From Xylaria sp. FL1777 (Eukaryota; Ascomycota; Sordariomycetes; Xylariales; Xylariaceae), in the NCBI GenBank assembly GCA_022578965.1, contig MU400546.1, positions 295,990 through 359,989 of the forward strand: 64,000 nucleotides of DNA, read 5' to 3'. Positions 59,901-64,000 of the stretch are shown piece after piece; the first letter of the stretch is position 1, and every line of letters starts with the position of its first letter. A program made the translations under genes and the position numbers. The notes under the pieces are model-generated. The model had not been told where the DNA came from. It saw only the letters and a list, made by a program, of their open reading frames with translations, and did not search any database.

Positions 59901-60699
59901 ATTAGTTAAAAGCTTAGTATACTAAAGAATAAAACCTTTATTATACTTAAAAGAAAATTAAAGCAAAAAAAGCAAGCAAATTACTAAGTATTTTGTTTTT
60001 AAGCAAGTTTTAAAAAAACTTATAATAAAAAAAAAACAAAAACACTTTAGAAAAAAAGCCTTTAAATTTTTTATTAACAAGTTTATTTTTTAAAAAAAAG
60101 CAAAGTTTAAAAAAATACTAAAAAAAATCATTAATAATAAAAAGACTTAAAAAGCTTTTATTAAAAAAAACTATAAAAAAATAACACATAAAAGCTAAAT
60201 ATTTATAACTTAATAAATAACTTAAAAATATTATTAAAAAAGCTTTTATTAAAACGTTTATATTATAATTATTAGTTGCTTTAATTGCTAAAAATTTACT
60301 AATAATAAAAGAACTAAAAAACATTATTTTAATTATTTTTTAAATTTTTTAGTTTTTTAAGTTATAAATATATAAACTATGCTATTAAGCAATAAATTTA
60401 AAGCTATTATAAAAGCAAAATATAAAATAATAACTTATTTAAAAGCTAAACTTTTAAAGCATATAAACTTTTTAAAAATACTTAGATTTATTAAAAAAAA
60501 AATTATGTTTTAGCACAAAGTTTTTATTAAAATTAAATGTAATAATAGCTTTAAATTTAAAAAAAAAATAAAAAACGCAATAAATACTTTAAGCTATAAA
60601 ATAAATTATAGTTTAGCTTACTATTTTTAAGCGTAAAGCTTTATTAAAAAAAGCTATAAGTTAATAAAAAAAGCTTTATATAAGTAATAAATAAAATTA

Positions 60700-61215
60700 A
60701 AAAAAATTAGCTAAAATATTTAAACTTAATAATATAAGCAGATTATATTTTTATGCGTTATTATAGCTATAGCTTATATAAGCTAATATATAAAAAAATG
60801 CTAATTTTATTAGTAGAAAATATAATACTAATACAAAAAATAATTAAATAATAAAATGTTGCTTTTTATAAAAATTTTATTAAAGTTAAAATTAAGCAGC
60901 TAAAACGTTATAACTAAAATATTATAAAAGTTAAAGCAATTATAACTAAAAAAAAAAAATTAGCTATAAAAGCTAAATCTTAAAAAAATGCTTATAAAAT
61001 TAAGTAATTATTTATAAAAAGCTTATTTGTTTTTTTTTATAATATTATGCTTTTAATAAATAAGTTTAATAATAAAAAGCTATTATATAAATAAATTAGC
61101 TTTTATAAAGTTAAAAAAAATGTTAATTATAAGCAATACTAATTAGTAAAATTAATTAGCAAAAAATTAAAAAGGTTATTTTTTGCTAAAAAATTAAAGC
61201 AGTTTATATAAAATA
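60700..61215 (+). pseudogene. Gypsy integrase C-terminal part, mutated
   Basis: From about 60855 one frame reads NVAFYKNFIKVKIKQLKRYN, then INKFNNKKLLYK*ISFYKVKK (the GPY/F module, usually RWxGPYRVxx) and LVKLI...LFFAKKLKQFI before the stop near 61210. This matches the end of fungal Gypsy pol. Upstream integrase core text is fainter, from about 60.3 kb. Confidence 0.65.
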
Positions 61216-64000
61216 ACTAAAAGTACTAAAAGCTAAAAAATTTTAACTTTAATATATAAACTATTAATATTATAGCTATTTATTAAAAACTAAATTAAAA
61301 CAATAAAGCTTTTAATAATTAAAGCTATAGCAATTAAGCTACAAAAAATAAAAAAAATATAACAAATTATAAAAGCTTTTTAAGTTTATAAAAGCTATAG
61401 TATAACTTTTAGCGCTTTAAATATTTTAAGTATTAAAAAATATAATAGCTTACTTTATTTTTTTAGCTATTATATTATAAAGCGCTTTAAAAAGTAATAA
61501 TTAATAAAAGCTAAAGCAACAAGTTTTTTTTTTTTTACTTTTTGTTTTTTTATTAATTGTTTTGTTTTTTATTTTTACTAATTATATAAGTTTATATAAT
61601 TAAGTTATAATATATAAAACTATTTTTTTTGCTTAAAACTAAGCGTATTTTTTATAGCTTTTTTTTTATTAGTTTTATATTTATTAGTTTTATAGCAGCT
61701 AGTTTATTAGCATTTTTTTTATTATTACGCTAAAAATATAAGTTTTTATTTTATTTTAATATTTTTTAGATAATTAAGCAGCTTAGTTTTAGTATAAATT
61801 ATTATTGCTTTTTTTTAAAAATGCATAAAAACAAAAAAAACAGAAATAAAAACTGCTTATTAGTTTTAATTACTTAAGTTTATTTTACTGCACTAACGCT
61901 TATATATAAGTTTTTTTACTTTTAATTGCTTTATTATTTTTATTTAAAATTAAACAGCTTTTTTTGCTTTTAATTTAAACTATTTAATACTTAATAAAAA
62001 CTTTAAAACTGCTAAAAAGCAAAAAATACTATTATTATACTTTAAAAAATTACTAGTTTATATTTTATACGCTTAAACTATTAGTAATAACTTAAAGCTA
62101 CTATTAAGCAATAATAAACATTTAGTAAAACAACAAATATTTAAGCAAAGTTTAAAGCAAGCTTAGCAAAAATAAAATCTTGCTATAAAAAATTAAGCAA
62201 AATTATTTAATTATATAAAGCAAAAAAAATAAAAACTAAAAAAAAAACAGAAAAAAATTTAACAATTTAGTATTAATAATTCTTATTTTATATATTTTTG
62301 ATTTTTTTGTTGCAAAAGTTTTATATATTTGCTTTTATAAATATTGCAATTTAACTTCTTATATAATAATTATTTTTTTTTTATTTATTACGCTTAAAAA
62401 GAAATTTATAAGCTATGCAATAAAAAAAAATAATTATAAATTATATTAAAAAAAATATTGCTATATAAGCAAATTATTTAATTTTTTTATTTTATTTTAT
62501 TTTATATAACTTATTTTAATTTATTTTTTTAGCTATTTTTTTAAATATTTAAGCGTTATATTAATTTTTTAAGCAATACTAAATTATTGCTTATTAATAT
62601 TATATTTAATAAACTAAACAATAAAATTAGCTTAAAAAAAACGCTTTAATTTATATTTTAATTTAGTTTTTTTTTTAGTTAAACAAACAAAAATATTTTT
62701 AGTTAAAACTATTTATTTTTTAAAGTTTTTAAGCGTAAGATTTTCTTTAATTATTATAGTTATTATATTAGCTTTAAAATATTTAGTTATATTGCTTTTA
62801 AACTTATAAAATAAATAGTTTTATAATTAAATAATAAACATATAGTTAGCATATATACTAAACTTTTAATTTAAAATAATGCAGCAAAAAAAAAAAATAA
62901 AGCTTTATATATTTTTTGCTTTTAGCTATTATTAATAATTATTTATAATACTTATAAAGCATAGCATTTTATATTTTAAATAGCTATATAAATATAGCTA
63001 TAAATTAGCAAAAATTATAAAAAATCTAATATATATATTTGCTTTAAAAACTGCTTTTAATTGCTTTTATATATAATAAGCAAAATTTTAAATGCTTTTG
63101 CTTTTTTATTTAGCTAAAGCTAGCTTAAATATATTAATTTATATAGCATATATAAAAAAAATTATAACTAACTTTTTATTAAACATATTTGCTGCTAGTA
63201 TTATTGCTAAGAATTTTAATTTATAAATAGCTTAATGCTTAGTTATATAAAATAAAAAAAATTAGCTAAATAAAAAAAACAAAATTTAAAAAAAAAAAAA
63301 TATATATATATTTTATTACTTATTAATAAACTTAACTTTTTAAATATTATAAATATAACTATTTATTAACTAAATAATATTAATTTTTTAAATATTAATT
63401 AATTGCTATAATGTTTATTAATTATTAAGAACTTTATTAATAACAAAAAAATTATTTTTTAAGTGCTTAGTTAAGCAAGCATTAATTATGCTACTTAAAA
63501 ACAAAAACTTTATAATAAAAGCGTAAACTAAGTGGTTTAAAAACTTAAGCACTAAAAAAAAAATTACAAAAAAAATCTAAGCTTTAAAACTACTTAAAAA
63601 AAAACAAATTAAAAAAAAAACAAGCTTTTTTTTTATATTTATTAAAGCTTAAATTATTTATTTTATTATTAATAATAATAAATGTTTAAAAAAAATAAGT
63701 TATAAGTATATTAAAAAAAAGCTAAAAAATAACTATTTAATTAATTAAAACTATTTTATTTGCTTATTTTTTTAATTAATATTAGCATAAACATATAAAA
63801 AGTAATTATTATAAAAACATTTAATAATTAATAATTTATTTTAGCAATAAAATAATTAATTAAAAAATTAAAAATAATATAGTAAATTTATAAAAAAAAA
63901 GTATATTAGTTTAAAAATATATATTTTAGCTTTTTTTTTATTATATTTGCTTTATTAAACTTTTTATTTATATTTAATTTTGCTATTTTATTTATTTAAT
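61216..64000. other. AT-rich remainder, nothing assigned
   Basis: After the Gypsy pol stop the sequence stays RIP-like; strand bias switches to T-rich at about 61.5 kb and mixes afterwards. The 3' LTR should lie here or beyond the window. A short inverted pair (63462-63472 and 63542-63553, AGTGCTTAGTT-like) is present. No gene or domain could be read. Confidence 0.5.

Larger units (their letters stand above)
52901..61215 (+). mobile_element. A-rich block with a RIP-inactivated Ty3/Gypsy element
   Basis: The plus strand is A-rich throughout, consistent with one long sense-strand element. The right third contains reverse transcriptase, RNase H and integrase remains in Gypsy order. The left part (about 52.9-58.0 kb) is presumably gag, protease and leader but no domain can be read; it may include other elements. 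I could not find paired LTRs. The left boundary is set by the change in strand bias and is approximate. Confidence 0.6.
40850..64000. other. AT-rich, RIP-mutated isochore
   Basis: From about 40.85 kb composition falls abruptly to almost only A and T, with residual G and C mostly in GC, CG or AGCT contexts. Stops occur in every frame, yet recognisable transposon protein text survives on the plus strand when read through them. Paired repeats differ only by transitions. This is the expected result of RIP acting on both strands of repeated DNA. No host gene is supportable here. Confidence 0.9.

Noticed and set aside
60118..60324. 68-codon minus-strand hydrophobic frame as a membrane peptide
   Set aside because: Phe/Leu/Ile-rich text is what reversed A-rich DNA gives; it lies antisense within the Gypsy remnant.
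63462..63553. Short inverted pair as a second MITE
   Set aside because: The arms are only 11-12 bases with a gap, with no target duplication; too weak in AT-rich sequence.

Overview
The window looks like nuclear DNA of a filamentous ascomycete (Pezizomycotina, perhaps a Sordariomycete). Genes have short GT-AG introns of about 47-150 bases with CTAAC/CTGAC-type branch sites. There are fungal-only families (HET domain, zinc-cluster regulator, PGAP4-like). About 23 kb at the right end is an extremely AT-rich block whose transposon remains carry the signature of repeat-induced point mutation (RIP). Gene models were built by eye, mostly by joining open frames across canonical splice sites; there is no expression evidence.

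Layout. 1-3.7 kb: Arp3, an Arp2/3-complex housekeeping gene, in seven exons. 3.7-9.3 kb: gene-poor, with a dispersed repeat and decayed genes (a coiled-coil relic, a multiply broken gene at 6658-7919 and two weak fragments). 9.3-19 kb: accessory genes: a HET-domain protein whose reading frame crosses a 16-base homopolymer, a PGAP4-like GPI-glycosyltransferase with no visible start, an FHA-kinase separated from a repeat-encoded tail by another homopolymer, and an unknown basic protein.

19.8-38.5 kb: a group that reads as one catabolic or detoxification cluster: inositol-dehydrogenase-like oxidoreductase (-), MFS sugar/polyol transporter (-), divergent zinc-cluster regulator (+), cytochrome P450 (-), divergent NADPH-P450 reductase (+), dihydrodiol-dehydrogenase-like oxidoreductase (+), a dead thiamine-diphosphate enzyme (-) and an SDR dehydrogenase (+). 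A plausible reading is uptake of a polyol, sugar acid or aromatic, hydroxylation by the P450 with its own reductase, then oxidation by the dehydrogenases under the local regulator. The substrate cannot be read from sequence. A 235-base TA-flanked MITE lies between the dead gene and the SDR.

39.4-40.5 kb: a secreted M6-type metalloprotease, the last gene before composition collapses at about 40.85 kb. 41,189-48,595 is a complete but RIP-mutated Ty1/Copia element with two 195-base LTRs and a 5-base duplication, inserted in a 14-base satellite. 48.9-52.9 kb is T-rich and unassigned. From about 52.9 kb to at least 61.2 kb is A-rich and contains a RIP-mutated Ty3/Gypsy pol (RT, RNase H, integrase C-terminus) on the plus strand. 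No tRNA, rRNA or CRISPR array was seen.
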